7,629 nucleotides of DNA from Anaerolineae bacterium. GTDB lineage: Bacteria; Chloroflexota; Anaerolineae; B4-G1; SLSP01. The notes beneath the pieces are model-generated. The model did not search any database. It saw only the letters and a program-made list of their open reading frames with translations, and was not told where the DNA came from. The stretch covers positions 1-7,629 of the forward strand of contig JAFGSL010000708.1 in assembly GCA_016934645.1 (NCBI GenBank), in the 5' to 3' direction. The position numbers were made by a program, and so were the translations under genes. Shown in pieces: positions 1-6,167 of this stretch (position 1 is the first letter of the stretch; each line of letters begins with the position of its first letter).

Positions 1-597
1 CCGCGCGTGCCAAGCTCAATTCACACTATGTTAAGGTTCATTCTGATAACGAAAAGTTCAAAGAAACTTAATTTACGATGTACTAATTACCATTACAATC
101 GCTGGTGGTGACCAGTATTTTTGGACCCCCTCATCTCGTCACTTACATGCCCATTATATTTCTGATGCTCCTTATCTGCAGATACAAGAATTCTTTGAGC
201 AGGAAATGCAAGTGCAGAATTGGCAGTTGATGAACAAAGAGGTTTTTCAGAGAGGCGATAGTCATTTGTACTATCAAAAGTGCTTCACTTGTGTCACCTT
301 GTATATTGAGACCTGGGATGAAAACAAAGCAAGTTTCATCTCACACATTAGCTCTACAAGTGAGGTGTCGATCTCCACAAAATCCACATATGAGGTAAGA
401 ATTGTCCACGCTCAAGAAGCCGTTCCCGGCGCGCCGACGCCACATCCTGAGGGTAGTTCACTCATCGAATGTTTCGTCGATGAACCCTGAGAGCCTGAGT
501 GCCGTCAGCAACCACACGCACATCACCAAGACCGCAAGCACGGTTACACACGAGATTATCTACACTTACTACGCAACAAATTGATCCAGCCGTATAC
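1..597. other. gene-poor, A+T-richer left flank
   Basis: This stretch is visibly richer in A+T than the oxidoreductase and transpeptidase genes to its right, and it has no convincing complete gene on either strand. It contains one open frame that may be a gene remnant (50-490, listed separately). From about 491 to 597 I see nothing beyond short chance frames: no tRNA-like cloverleaf, no terminator and no repeat. Functional content starts with the promoter at 598. Confidence 0.5.
50..490 (+). pseudogene. uncharacterised reading frame, possible gene remnant
   Basis: The frame is open from the codon after a TAA at 47-49 to the stop at 488-490. The only ATG that opens a long product is at 206, giving 94 residues. 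That ATG lies almost directly against the AGGAA before it, too close for a normal ribosome binding site. No ATG, GTG or TTG occurs in frame between 50 and 206, yet the upstream codons also read as plausible protein, with YISDAPYLQIQEFFEQE just before the ATG. The middle of the product (GDSHLYYQKC, then TLYIETWDENKASF) has the residue mix of a genuine soluble domain. The last 30 or so residues look less natural. I do not recognise a family. A decayed or 5'-truncated gene fits best, but a chance frame is also possible. No membrane segment or signal peptide is visible. Confidence 0.25.
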
Positions 598-626
598 TTG
601 AGATAATCACGGCAATCTGATATACA
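598..626 (+). promoter_or_regulatory. sigma70-type promoter of the flavin oxidoreductase gene
   Basis: TTGAGA at 598-603 and TATACA at 621-626 are separated by exactly 17 bases. TG at 618-619 followed by one base before the -10 box makes this an extended -10 promoter. Transcription would begin near 633, so the leader would consist almost entirely of the 7-base repeat array at 635-662 followed by the ribosome binding site. It is predicted from consensus only. Confidence 0.5.
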
Positions 627-634
627 ATTGAGGG

Positions 635-662
635 TACGAGTTGCAAATTACGAGTTACAAAC
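635..662 (+). repeat. short 7-base-period repeat array in the 5' leader
   Basis: Four 7-base units lie in a row: TACGAGT (635-641), TGCAAAT (642-648), TACGAGT again (649-655) and TACAAAC (656-662). Units one and three are identical, and units two and four share most bases. The array ends 21 bases before the start codon of the oxidoreductase and five bases before its Shine-Dalgarno sequence. A second 7-base-period array lies at 6126-6153. Confidence 0.6.
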
Positions 663-683
663 TTCTGAGGGGAAACGAAACAC

Positions 684-1721
684 ATGACCGATCTTTTTGC
701 ACCATTAACCTTGCGCGGGCTGACGCTCCGCAACCGCATCATGATGGCGCCGATGTGTATGTACTGCGCAGACACAGACGGAATTGCCACCGACTGGCAT
801 CTCTCGCACTATCACACTCGCGCGCAGGGCGGCGTGGGGTTGATTCTGACGGAAGCGACCGCCGTGGAACCGCGCGGGCGCATCAGTATCAACGACCTCG
901 GATTGTGGGACGACGCGCAGGTTGCGCCATTCGCCCGTATTGCGAGGTTAGTCCACGCGGAAGACGCGGCGTTCGGTGTGCAACTGGCTCACGCCGGGCG
1001 CAAGGCGTGGAGCGCGGCACGCGGCTTCGGCCCAGAGACACCCGTTGCGCCTAGCGCCGTCGCGTACAACGATGAATCCAACACACCCCACGCCCTCACG
1101 CTCGACGAGATCGACGCGCTGGTGGGGAAATGGCAGACAGCGGCGCAACGCGCCGAAGCCGCGGGGCTGGATGTGATCGAGATTCATGGCGCGCACGGCT
1201 ACCTCATCCACGAGTTCCTCTCGCCCCTCGCCAATCACCGCGACGACGCTTATGGCGGCGACCTGTCTAACCGTATGCGCTTTCTGCTGCGCGTCGTGGA
1301 CAGCGTCCGCGCCGTGTGGCCCGCCGAAAAGCCACTGATCGTGCGGTTGTCGGCCAGCGACTGGATCGACGGCGGCCTCACGCTCGACGACACGGTCATC
1401 GTCGCACGAGTACTGCGCGAGCATAGCGTGGACCTTATCCACTGCTCCGGCGGCGGGATGTCGGGCGCGCGCGCACCGACCACCGAACCGGGTTACATGA
1501 TCCCCTTTGCCGAGCGCATCCGCCGGGAAGCGGGCATTCCCACCGCCGCCGTCGGTCTCATCACCGTGCCGGAATTGGCCGATGCCGTCATCCGCAACGA
1601 GCGAGCCGACCTCGTCGCACTAGGTCGAGAACTGCTGCGCCATCCGCATTGGCCGTTGGACGCTGCACCGATGCTGGGTCATGATATAGTGTGGCCGAAG
1701 CAGTACAAGCGGGCGAAATAG
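684..1721 (+). CDS. NADH:flavin oxidoreductase, Old Yellow Enzyme family (YqjM-like class)
   Basis: This 345-residue FMN-dependent ene-reductase would reduce activated C=C bonds of enones and similar electrophiles with NAD(P)H, in the cytoplasm. The length is normal for the YqjM/NamA class. The N terminus (LFAPLTLRGLTLRNRI) is typical of the TIM-barrel family. APMCMY at 22-27 supplies the class-defining Cys25 and Tyr27. HGAHGYLIHEFLSP at 168-181 carries the substrate-binding His168 and His171 pair, with the family's NHR and YGG signatures just after. AVGLI near 289-293 and VALGRELLRHP at 311-321 belong to the flavin phosphate site. WPKQYKR near the C terminus provides Arg343, matching the arginine finger that reaches into the partner subunit in YqjM. 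The ATG at 684 has GAGGGGA at 667-673, 10 bases upstream. It appears to be a single-gene transcript. It is probably a stress or xenobiotic reductase; its physiological substrate cannot be read from sequence. Confidence 0.93.
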   Translation: MTDLFAPLTLRGLTLRNRIMMAPMCMYCADTDGIATDWHLSHYHTRAQGGVGLILTEATAVEPRGRISINDLGLWDDAQVAPFARIARLVHAEDAAFGVQLAHAGRKAWSAARGFGPETPVAPSAVAYNDESNTPHALTLDEIDALVGKWQTAAQRAEAAGLDVIEIHGAHGYLIHEFLSPLANHRDDAYGGDLSNRMRFLLRVVDSVRAVWPAEKPLIVRLSASDWIDGGLTLDDTVIVARVLREHSVDLIHCSGGGMSGARAPTTEPGYMIPFAERIRREAGIPTAAVGLITVPELADAVIRNERADLVALGRELLRHPHWPLDAAPMLGHDIVWPKQYKRAK

Positions 1722-1768
1722 AGAAGATTTATCCATCGTGAATATACCTCAATGTTCTCTCACCTGCA

Positions 1769-1778
1769 GTCACGTGAC
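1769..1778. promoter_or_regulatory. 10-base palindrome, candidate operator
   Basis: GTCACGTGAC is a perfect palindrome that overlaps the predicted -35 element of the transpeptidase promoter. Its position would let a bound dimeric regulator block RNA polymerase. There is no second copy in the neighbourhood, and a 10-base palindrome can occur by chance. Confidence 0.25.
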
Positions 1779-1801
1779 CAAATCGCCTTTCCAGATATAA
1801 T
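1774..1801 (+). promoter_or_regulatory. sigma70-type promoter of the L,D-transpeptidase gene
   Basis: A perfect TATAAT -10 box at 1796-1801 is preceded at 16 bases by GTGACC (1774-1779), which matches the -35 consensus at four of six positions. Transcription would begin near 1808 and give a leader of about 48 bases. The gene has AGGA at 1844-1847, eight bases before its ATG. Confidence 0.5.
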
Positions 1802-1855
1802 GAAAGATAAATACACTGCATTTCTGATCGGATTAAGCAAAGCAGGAATAACACA

Positions 1856-3409
1856 ATGACTGCACAAACCACGCACCGCTCTGCCTCCACTCGGCAGGGT
1901 ACCGGCGTTTTCGCCGGCGGGCTGATTCTGGTACTGCTCTTGCTTCTGCTGGCAGCGACCTTCTTCTGCCTGTGGGTCTTCCTCCAGCGGGTGGATCGCC
2001 TCTACGCTAATCACATCTACCCCAACGTCTACGCACTCGGCGTCCCCCTCGGGGGGATGACGACCTCGGAAGCGTCCACGGCGCTGGAAGGTATCGCGGC
2101 ACAACTCAACACCGGGATGCTCATCCTCACCGACGGGGAGCAACGCTGGTCCTTCGCCTGGTCGCAGGCCGGCCTGCGCGTCGATGCGCACGCGATGGCC
2201 GAAGAGGCCTTCCGTTCTGGACGCGACAGCGGCTTCGAGGGACAATTGGGCGTCTGGCTACGTCACGCGGACGTGCCCCTACGCTTCACCTACGATGCCG
2301 AGGCCGGGCGGGCGGTGCTGGAACAAGTCGCGGCTGAAGCCTCAACACCGCCAGTAGACCCAACGATCCGCCTGGAAAACGGTCAAATTGTGATCGTGCC
2401 TGGGGAGCCCGGGCGCGTGGTGAACGTGTCACAGACACTGGTCGCATTGACCACGGCCGAGGCCGGTTTACACCGCGTCGAAGTGCCGCTGACCTTCGAG
2501 ATCGTTCATCCAGTAGAACCGGATACCGACGACATCACCGCGCAGGCTGAAGCACTGCTAACACGTTCCATCACGCTGACAGCTTATGACGTCCTCACCG
2601 ACCAGACCCTGATCTGGGCGCTTGAGCAGAAGATGCTGGCGACGTGGCTCCACCTGGTCCCCGGCCCCGACGGAAAACCAGTGGTGGACGCGAACCTGTA
2701 CGCCATCCGCGACAGCCTGGTGGCGCTGGCAGAGGCGCTGGGCGAATCTTCGCCCGTCGCCGGGCGCGGTTTCCGCTACGACGAGGCAGCACAGCAGGTC
2801 CTCCAGACGTTCGACGCGGGCGGTGGAACGGTTGCGCTTTATCTGACGCACCCGGAGCGCACCTACAGCGTGGAATCGGGCGACACACTGACCAGCCTCT
2901 CGGCGAAATTCGGGATGCCGTCAGGACTGGTGGCGGAGGCTAATCCCGGCATTGACTACAACAGCTTGAGCGGGGGGCAGCAGATCATCATCCCCTCGCA
3001 GGACATCCTGACGCCGTATATGCCCGTACCGGGCAAGCGGATCGTGGTAAATATCGACGAGCAGCGCGTGCGCGTCTACGAGAACGGTGCATTGCTGTAC
3101 GATTGGCCGACGTCCACGGGAATTGCCACGTCACCGACGCACCGGGGTACTTTCCAGGTACTCAGCAAAACCGAGAAGGCTTACGCAAGCCAGTGGGATC
3201 TGTGGATGCCATATTTTGTCTCCGTCTATCCCGCGGGTGGCGGTGTGGAAAACGGCTTCCACGAACTGCCGATCCTTGCTAACGGACAGCGGTTATGGGC
3301 CGGCTCGTTGGGGCGTCCGGCGTCGTTCGGCTGCATCATCCTTGGCATCCCGGAAGCGGAGACGCTCTACAATTGGGCAGAGGTCGGCGTCGTGGTGGTA
3401 ATCGAATAA
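1856..3409 (+). CDS. membrane-anchored L,D-transpeptidase with VanW-type peptidoglycan-binding repeats and LysM
   Basis: This 517-residue cell-wall enzyme would form or remodel 3-3 peptide cross-links, or attach proteins to peptidoglycan. A short basic N terminus and one hydrophobic helix (about 18-42) anchor it with the rest outside. Residues about 55-215 and 225-325 look like two copies of the peptidoglycan-binding domain that accompanies YkuD and VanW domains (PG_binding_4 type; VYALGVPLGGMT is its usual opening). A LysM domain follows at about 335-381 (YSVESGDTLTSLSAKFGM to QQIIIPS). The YkuD catalytic domain fills 394-517, opening with KRIVVNIDEQRVRVYENG. The catalytic Cys493 lies in ASFGCIILG, with His469 in GFHELP upstream. 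The usual motif is S-H/N-G-C-V/I-R; here Phe stands in for His/Asn and Ile for the Arg after the cysteine. I recall this SFGC form from Chloroflexota homologues. Start chosen at the ATG with AGGA eight bases upstream. Family confidence is high; activity is inferred. Confidence 0.92.
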   Translation: MTAQTTHRSASTRQGTGVFAGGLILVLLLLLLAATFFCLWVFLQRVDRLYANHIYPNVYALGVPLGGMTTSEASTALEGIAAQLNTGMLILTDGEQRWSFAWSQAGLRVDAHAMAEEAFRSGRDSGFEGQLGVWLRHADVPLRFTYDAEAGRAVLEQVAAEASTPPVDPTIRLENGQIVIVPGEPGRVVNVSQTLVALTTAEAGLHRVEVPLTFEIVHPVEPDTDDITAQAEALLTRSITLTAYDVLTDQTLIWALEQKMLATWLHLVPGPDGKPVVDANLYAIRDSLVALAEALGESSPVAGRGFRYDEAAQQVLQTFDAGGGTVALYLTHPERTYSVESGDTLTSLSAKFGMPSGLVAEANPGIDYNSLSGGQQIIIPSQDILTPYMPVPGKRIVVNIDEQRVRVYENGALLYDWPTSTGIATSPTHRGTFQVLSKTEKAYASQWDLWMPYFVSVYPAGGGVENGFHELPILANGQRLWAGSLGRPASFGCIILGIPEAETLYNWAEVGVVVVIE

Positions 3410-3496
3410 CATTGGATTCAGTAGCTACATAGATCATTTTTCCTGGACAGGGTTAACAGGTTGCGAACTGCCACTCGAACCACACCGGCTATAGTT

Positions 3497-4708
3497 TCAA
3501 AAAATCCGCCCTTCACTCTCCACATCAAAAAAGTAGAGTGAGTCCAGAGGCAAAACAATATCAATGTTTTGATCTCGCGTGATATGAACATCTTGGGCTA
3601 CTTCGACACGGAGAGTTTGGTCGCCATAACGTACAAAAGCAATTTGCCGCTGACCACCAAAGTCGGGTTCAAGCATCGCCACCTGGCCCCGGAAATGGGC
3701 GACCGGTTGGGTTTGGTCATCAGGCGCAACCATAGCCGCATTGCTGTGGAAACCGAGGGTGACGGTTTGCCCGGTGTGGGTGTGATGTGCAACGGTGTTG
3801 GGCAGCGGTATACTGAAGCCAGAAAAGGTCAGTCGCCCATCGTTTACGGTACCGGAAAGCAAGTTCATCGGTGGCAGCCCCAAGAATCCTGCGACAAAAG
3901 CGTTGGTAGGAGTGTGCAACAACTCTTGATATGTTCCCATTTGCACAATGCGGCCGGCGCGCATGACGGCAATACTGTCACCAAGGCTGATCGCCTCAAC
4001 TTGGTCGTGGGTGACATAAACCGCGGTAATGCGGAAGTGGTTGAGCAATTTGTGAAGTTCAATACGGGTCTGGGTACGCAATTTGGCATCGAGATTGGAG
4101 AGGGGTTCATCCAACAAAAATAGTTCGAGATCACGGGTGATGGCTCGGGCGATGGCGACCCGTTGTTGCTGTCCCCCAGACAGTGTCCCTGGCTTGCGAC
4201 GCAGTAATTCTTTGAAACCGATTCCCATAATCTCAGCGGTCGTTTGTACGCGTTCTTCAATTTCCGCACTGAGCGCTTTTCGCATTTTGAGCGAGAAAAT
4301 AACATTGCCCTTCCCATAAAAGTGCGGGTAGAGCGCGAAATTTTGAAAGACCATACCAATAGCGCGCTCTTTGACCGGGATGGCGTTAACATTGACATCA
4401 TCGTAAAATACATTGCCCTCATAATCGATTAACCCCGCAATAATGCGCAGGAGGGTGCTTTTGCCGCAACCGGATGGCCCAACAATGGAGAGCGTTTTGC
4501 CATCGGGTATAGTGAGTGAAAGATCGTCTATGGCATTGAAGCTACCGTTTTTGGACTGCGCATTCTCCAACGGTGGTATTTCCATAGTGGATAGCAGCTT
4601 TGGATCTTGCTTCCGCGTAGCAGCACGGCGCTGTATGGCTTTGACGTAGTGTTTTTGATCATACAGACTGTAAATTTTGGTAATATGCTTTAGGCAAATG
4701 GTTGCCAT
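3497..4708 (-). CDS. sugar ABC transporter ATP-binding protein, MalK/UgpC/MsmX type
   Basis: This 403-residue cytoplasmic ATPase would power a CUT1-type carbohydrate importer. All nucleotide-binding motifs are intact: Walker A GPSGCGKST (77-85), Q-loop FQNFALYPH (121-129), signature LSGGQQQRVA (176-185), Walker B LFLLDEP (196-202), D-loop SNLDAKL (204-210) and switch His234 in THDQ. FLGLPPMNLL (275-284) opens the C-terminal OB-fold/TOBE regulatory domain, which runs to the end. Between the first strand (residues 4-13) and the AIDDLSL strand (from 59) there are about 40 more residues than usual, basic and polar (17-56). No permease or sugar-binding protein lies beside it, so it may serve a transporter encoded elsewhere, as MsmX does in Bacillus subtilis. 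GGAG at 4717-4720 (minus strand) lies eight bases before the ATG. It lies 111 bases downstream of the DUF1593 gene. Its base composition appears lower in G+C than the neighbouring genes. The substrate is unknown; pectin-derived sugars are suggested only by context. Confidence 0.93.
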   Translation of the reverse strand: MATICLKHITKIYSLYDQKHYVKAIQRRAATRKQDPKLLSTMEIPPLENAQSKNGSFNAIDDLSLTIPDGKTLSIVGPSGCGKSTLLRIIAGLIDYEGNVFYDDVNVNAIPVKERAIGMVFQNFALYPHFYGKGNVIFSLKMRKALSAEIEERVQTTAEIMGIGFKELLRRKPGTLSGGQQQRVAIARAITRDLELFLLDEPLSNLDAKLRTQTRIELHKLLNHFRITAVYVTHDQVEAISLGDSIAVMRAGRIVQMGTYQELLHTPTNAFVAGFLGLPPMNLLSGTVNDGRLTFSGFSIPLPNTVAHHTHTGQTVTLGFHSNAAMVAPDDQTQPVAHFRGQVAMLEPDFGGQRQIAFVRYGDQTLRVEVAQDVHITRDQNIDIVLPLDSLYFFDVESEGRIF

Positions 4709-4768
4709 AAGGTTTTCTCCAAGTTACAATAGCTTCCATGGGCAGGCCAATGGATGAACAGCCATCAA

Positions 4769-4798
4769 TATATAACCCACGCCTGCTTCTTCCACCAA
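4769..4798 (-). promoter_or_regulatory. weak candidate promoter of the ATPase gene
   Basis: On the minus strand TTGGTG (4793-4798) and TATATA (4769-4774) are 18 bases apart, in the 111-base gap before the ATPase gene. This would let the ATPase be transcribed separately from the lyase cluster. The -35 match is modest and the region is A+T-rich, so it may be chance; read-through from upstream is the alternative. Confidence 0.25.
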
Positions 4799-4819
4799 AA
4801 CCATAGAATTGTAATATTC

Positions 4820-6100
4820 CTATCCCTTGCAACGGTCCATCCTTTCGGCAAAGTCACACAGATAATCCTCGCGCCATTGATTCACCGACCTGGCTCCCAG
4901 CACCCTATGGACGCCCTGGTGTACATCGTCGGCAAACTCCAACGCGGGATTATCCGTCCACCAGTTGGGCAAATGCGATGCAGGTTGCTGCGCAATCTCA
5001 GGTTCTGGCGTGTAAGCCGCAATCGCCCCTGTCTGCCCATTGAGCGCGGGCACATTGCTGCGGATTGCGAACTCGAACACACGGGCCGCTTTCGGACTGA
5101 AGCGGAAACGCAGCGTACCGTCGCCAGGCGTATACCCAGCGAGCGACTGGTTCTCGACATCCAGAAACGCTTCCGGTTTTTCGGGTACACCTTCACCTAA
5201 AGAAAGCACAAGTTCCAGGATGCCGAACTCCGCCATGCGATCATCCTCCGTAGGAAGGTGGTTTAAACGCAAATAGGGACGCTCCCATGCCCGCACGAAA
5301 TTCCCTCCCCAACTGGGCTGTGACGGGTCTTCTGGCGTGCCCCTAAGCAGCCAGCCGACCGAGGGTGTGTCCCCCATCTTGATCGTGCCTCCGAGTTTTG
5401 AATTGAAGAACTCACCCAGCGCGCCTTTACCAGCGATGTGCTGTCGCACAAACTCCGTGTTTCCCCATTGCCCGCTCTGGTTGCCGCCCATAAACCACCC
5501 GCGATACGTGGAATTGACCTCGATGATCCAGAGATCGGGGTGGTTCTCCAGGACATACTGATACTGGTGCGGCCCCCACTTCTTGTTCGGACCTCCGACC
5601 CAGTACATCCGCAATTTCGGCAGGATGTCCGGCGCGTCGTGGAGCGCCTGTGCAACGTCTTCGATGCCGCCCCACCCCAGGATGTAGAGCGGGCGCGGAT
5701 CATCACGCCGCGCGCAGGTCACAATCCACTCGGAACCCTCGGTCGGGTTTTGAAAACCAGCGTAGGGCACAAACTTGGTCTCGCCCTGTTTGGTCAGCGC
5801 CCGCAACGCGTCGGGCGTCGGGTACTTGTCGGAATACGTCTTCAGATTATCGTAATCCTTCTCGTAGCAATCAATGACATCGAAGATATCTTGCTTCCGA
5901 CCTGGCCCGCTGATGCCAGATGACGAAATAAGGCCCTCGATATCGAAACTGTCGGCATAAACGAGCAAATGCACCATGGACTGAAAATCATCCGGGTCCG
6001 TCCCTCCGATATCTGTGGACACGATGACACGGTAACGATCCCTGGCAAGTGCGCCGCCGGCCAACTTTCTTTCAGTCCCTTTTAGTTCTGACGTTGTCAT
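4820..6100 (-). CDS. DUF1593 (Sde182-type) nucleoside-hydrolase-like protein
   Basis: This 426-residue protein belongs by its motifs to the DUF1593/Sde182 family, related in fold to inosine-uridine nucleoside hydrolases; members are often linked with plant polysaccharide breakdown. RVIVSTDIGGTDPDDFQSM (24-42) is the expanded form of the DTDxGxDD metal-binding motif of nucleoside hydrolases, with Asp30, Asp35, Asp37 and Asp38 available. LYILGWGGIEDVAQAL (138-153) and LRMYWVGGPNKKWG (163-176) are core strand-loop elements of the family. From about 305 to 375 the sequence looks like a separate beta-rich domain. LPNWWTDNP and VNQWREDYLCDFAERMD close the protein in the usual family manner. There is no signal peptide, lipobox or membrane helix, so it is predicted to be cytoplasmic. 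The ATG at 6100 has AGAAGGA (6106-6112, minus strand) five bases upstream. It lies 67 bases after the pectate lyase stop, probably in the same transcript. The reaction is not established; hydrolysis of an imported sugar derivative is a guess from fold and context. Confidence 0.85.
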   Translation of the reverse strand: MTTSELKGTERKLAGGALARDRYRVIVSTDIGGTDPDDFQSMVHLLVYADSFDIEGLISSSGISGPGRKQDIFDVIDCYEKDYDNLKTYSDKYPTPDALRALTKQGETKFVPYAGFQNPTEGSEWIVTCARRDDPRPLYILGWGGIEDVAQALHDAPDILPKLRMYWVGGPNKKWGPHQYQYVLENHPDLWIIEVNSTYRGWFMGGNQSGQWGNTEFVRQHIAGKGALGEFFNSKLGGTIKMGDTPSVGWLLRGTPEDPSQPSWGGNFVRAWERPYLRLNHLPTEDDRMAEFGILELVLSLGEGVPEKPEAFLDVENQSLAGYTPGDGTLRFRFSPKAARVFEFAIRSNVPALNGQTGAIAAYTPEPEIAQQPASHLPNWWTDNPALEFADDVHQGVHRVLGARSVNQWREDYLCDFAERMDRCKG

Positions 6101-6125
6101 ACAAATCCTTCTCCCGCGAAAATCA

Positions 6126-6153
6126 GCAAATCACAAATGGCAAATGGCAAATG
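6126..6153 (-). repeat. short 7-base tandem repeat between lyase and DUF1593 genes
   Basis: On the plus strand the units are GCAAATC, ACAAATG, GCAAATG and GCAAATG, that is four 7-base units with the last two identical. In mRNA sense they read as repeats of CATTTGC. The array occupies nearly half of the 67-base gap and ends 25 bases before the DUF1593 start codon, just upstream of its ribosome binding site. This matches the placement of the array at 635-662. Confidence 0.65.
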
Positions 6154-6167
6154 AAGAACCCGCAGTG

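Noticed and set aside
3..71. Open frame entering from the left edge, ending NEKFKET then TAA
   Set aside because: Only 22 codons with no recognisable motif. It could be the tail of a gene, but a stop-free run this short is common by chance.
206..490. 94-residue protein starting at the ATG at 206
   Set aside because: The AGGAA before it is too close to act as a ribosome binding site, and the frame reads as protein upstream of that ATG. Listed as a possible remnant from 50 instead.
402..584. 60-residue frame overlapping the end of the 50-490 frame
   Set aside because: No ribosome binding site and a low-complexity Thr/Ser/His-rich composition. Probably chance.
491..683. Search for a tRNA or small RNA before the oxidoreductase
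   Set aside because: No acceptor-stem pairing, T-loop GGTTCRA context or other RNA signature was found. Only the promoter and repeat leader are supported.
948..1442. Long antisense frame (164 residues) within the oxidoreductase gene
   Set aside because: It is the mirror of a G+C-rich coding gene. It has no protein-family motif and the sense frame is unmistakable.
1720..1760. AGAGAA and TTCTCT inverted repeat after the oxidoreductase gene
   Set aside because: The loop of about 29 bases and A+T-rich stem make a terminator hairpin unlikely.
3459..3481. Hairpin between the convergent genes (GGTT, bulged G, CGA pairing with TCG and AACC)
   Set aside because: Seven pairs with a bulge and no T tract after it on either strand, so it is not a convincing intrinsic terminator.
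3501..3539. CACTCT/AGAGTG stem followed by T6 at the end of the ATPase gene (minus strand)
   Set aside because: The stem lies inside coding sequence with a 16-base loop, and the T run is nine bases away and part of the last codons. This is not the layout of an intrinsic terminator.
5438..5923. Plus-strand 161-residue frame within the DUF1593 gene
   Set aside because: Shadow frame opposite a gene with clear family motifs; no ribosome binding site or recognisable domain.
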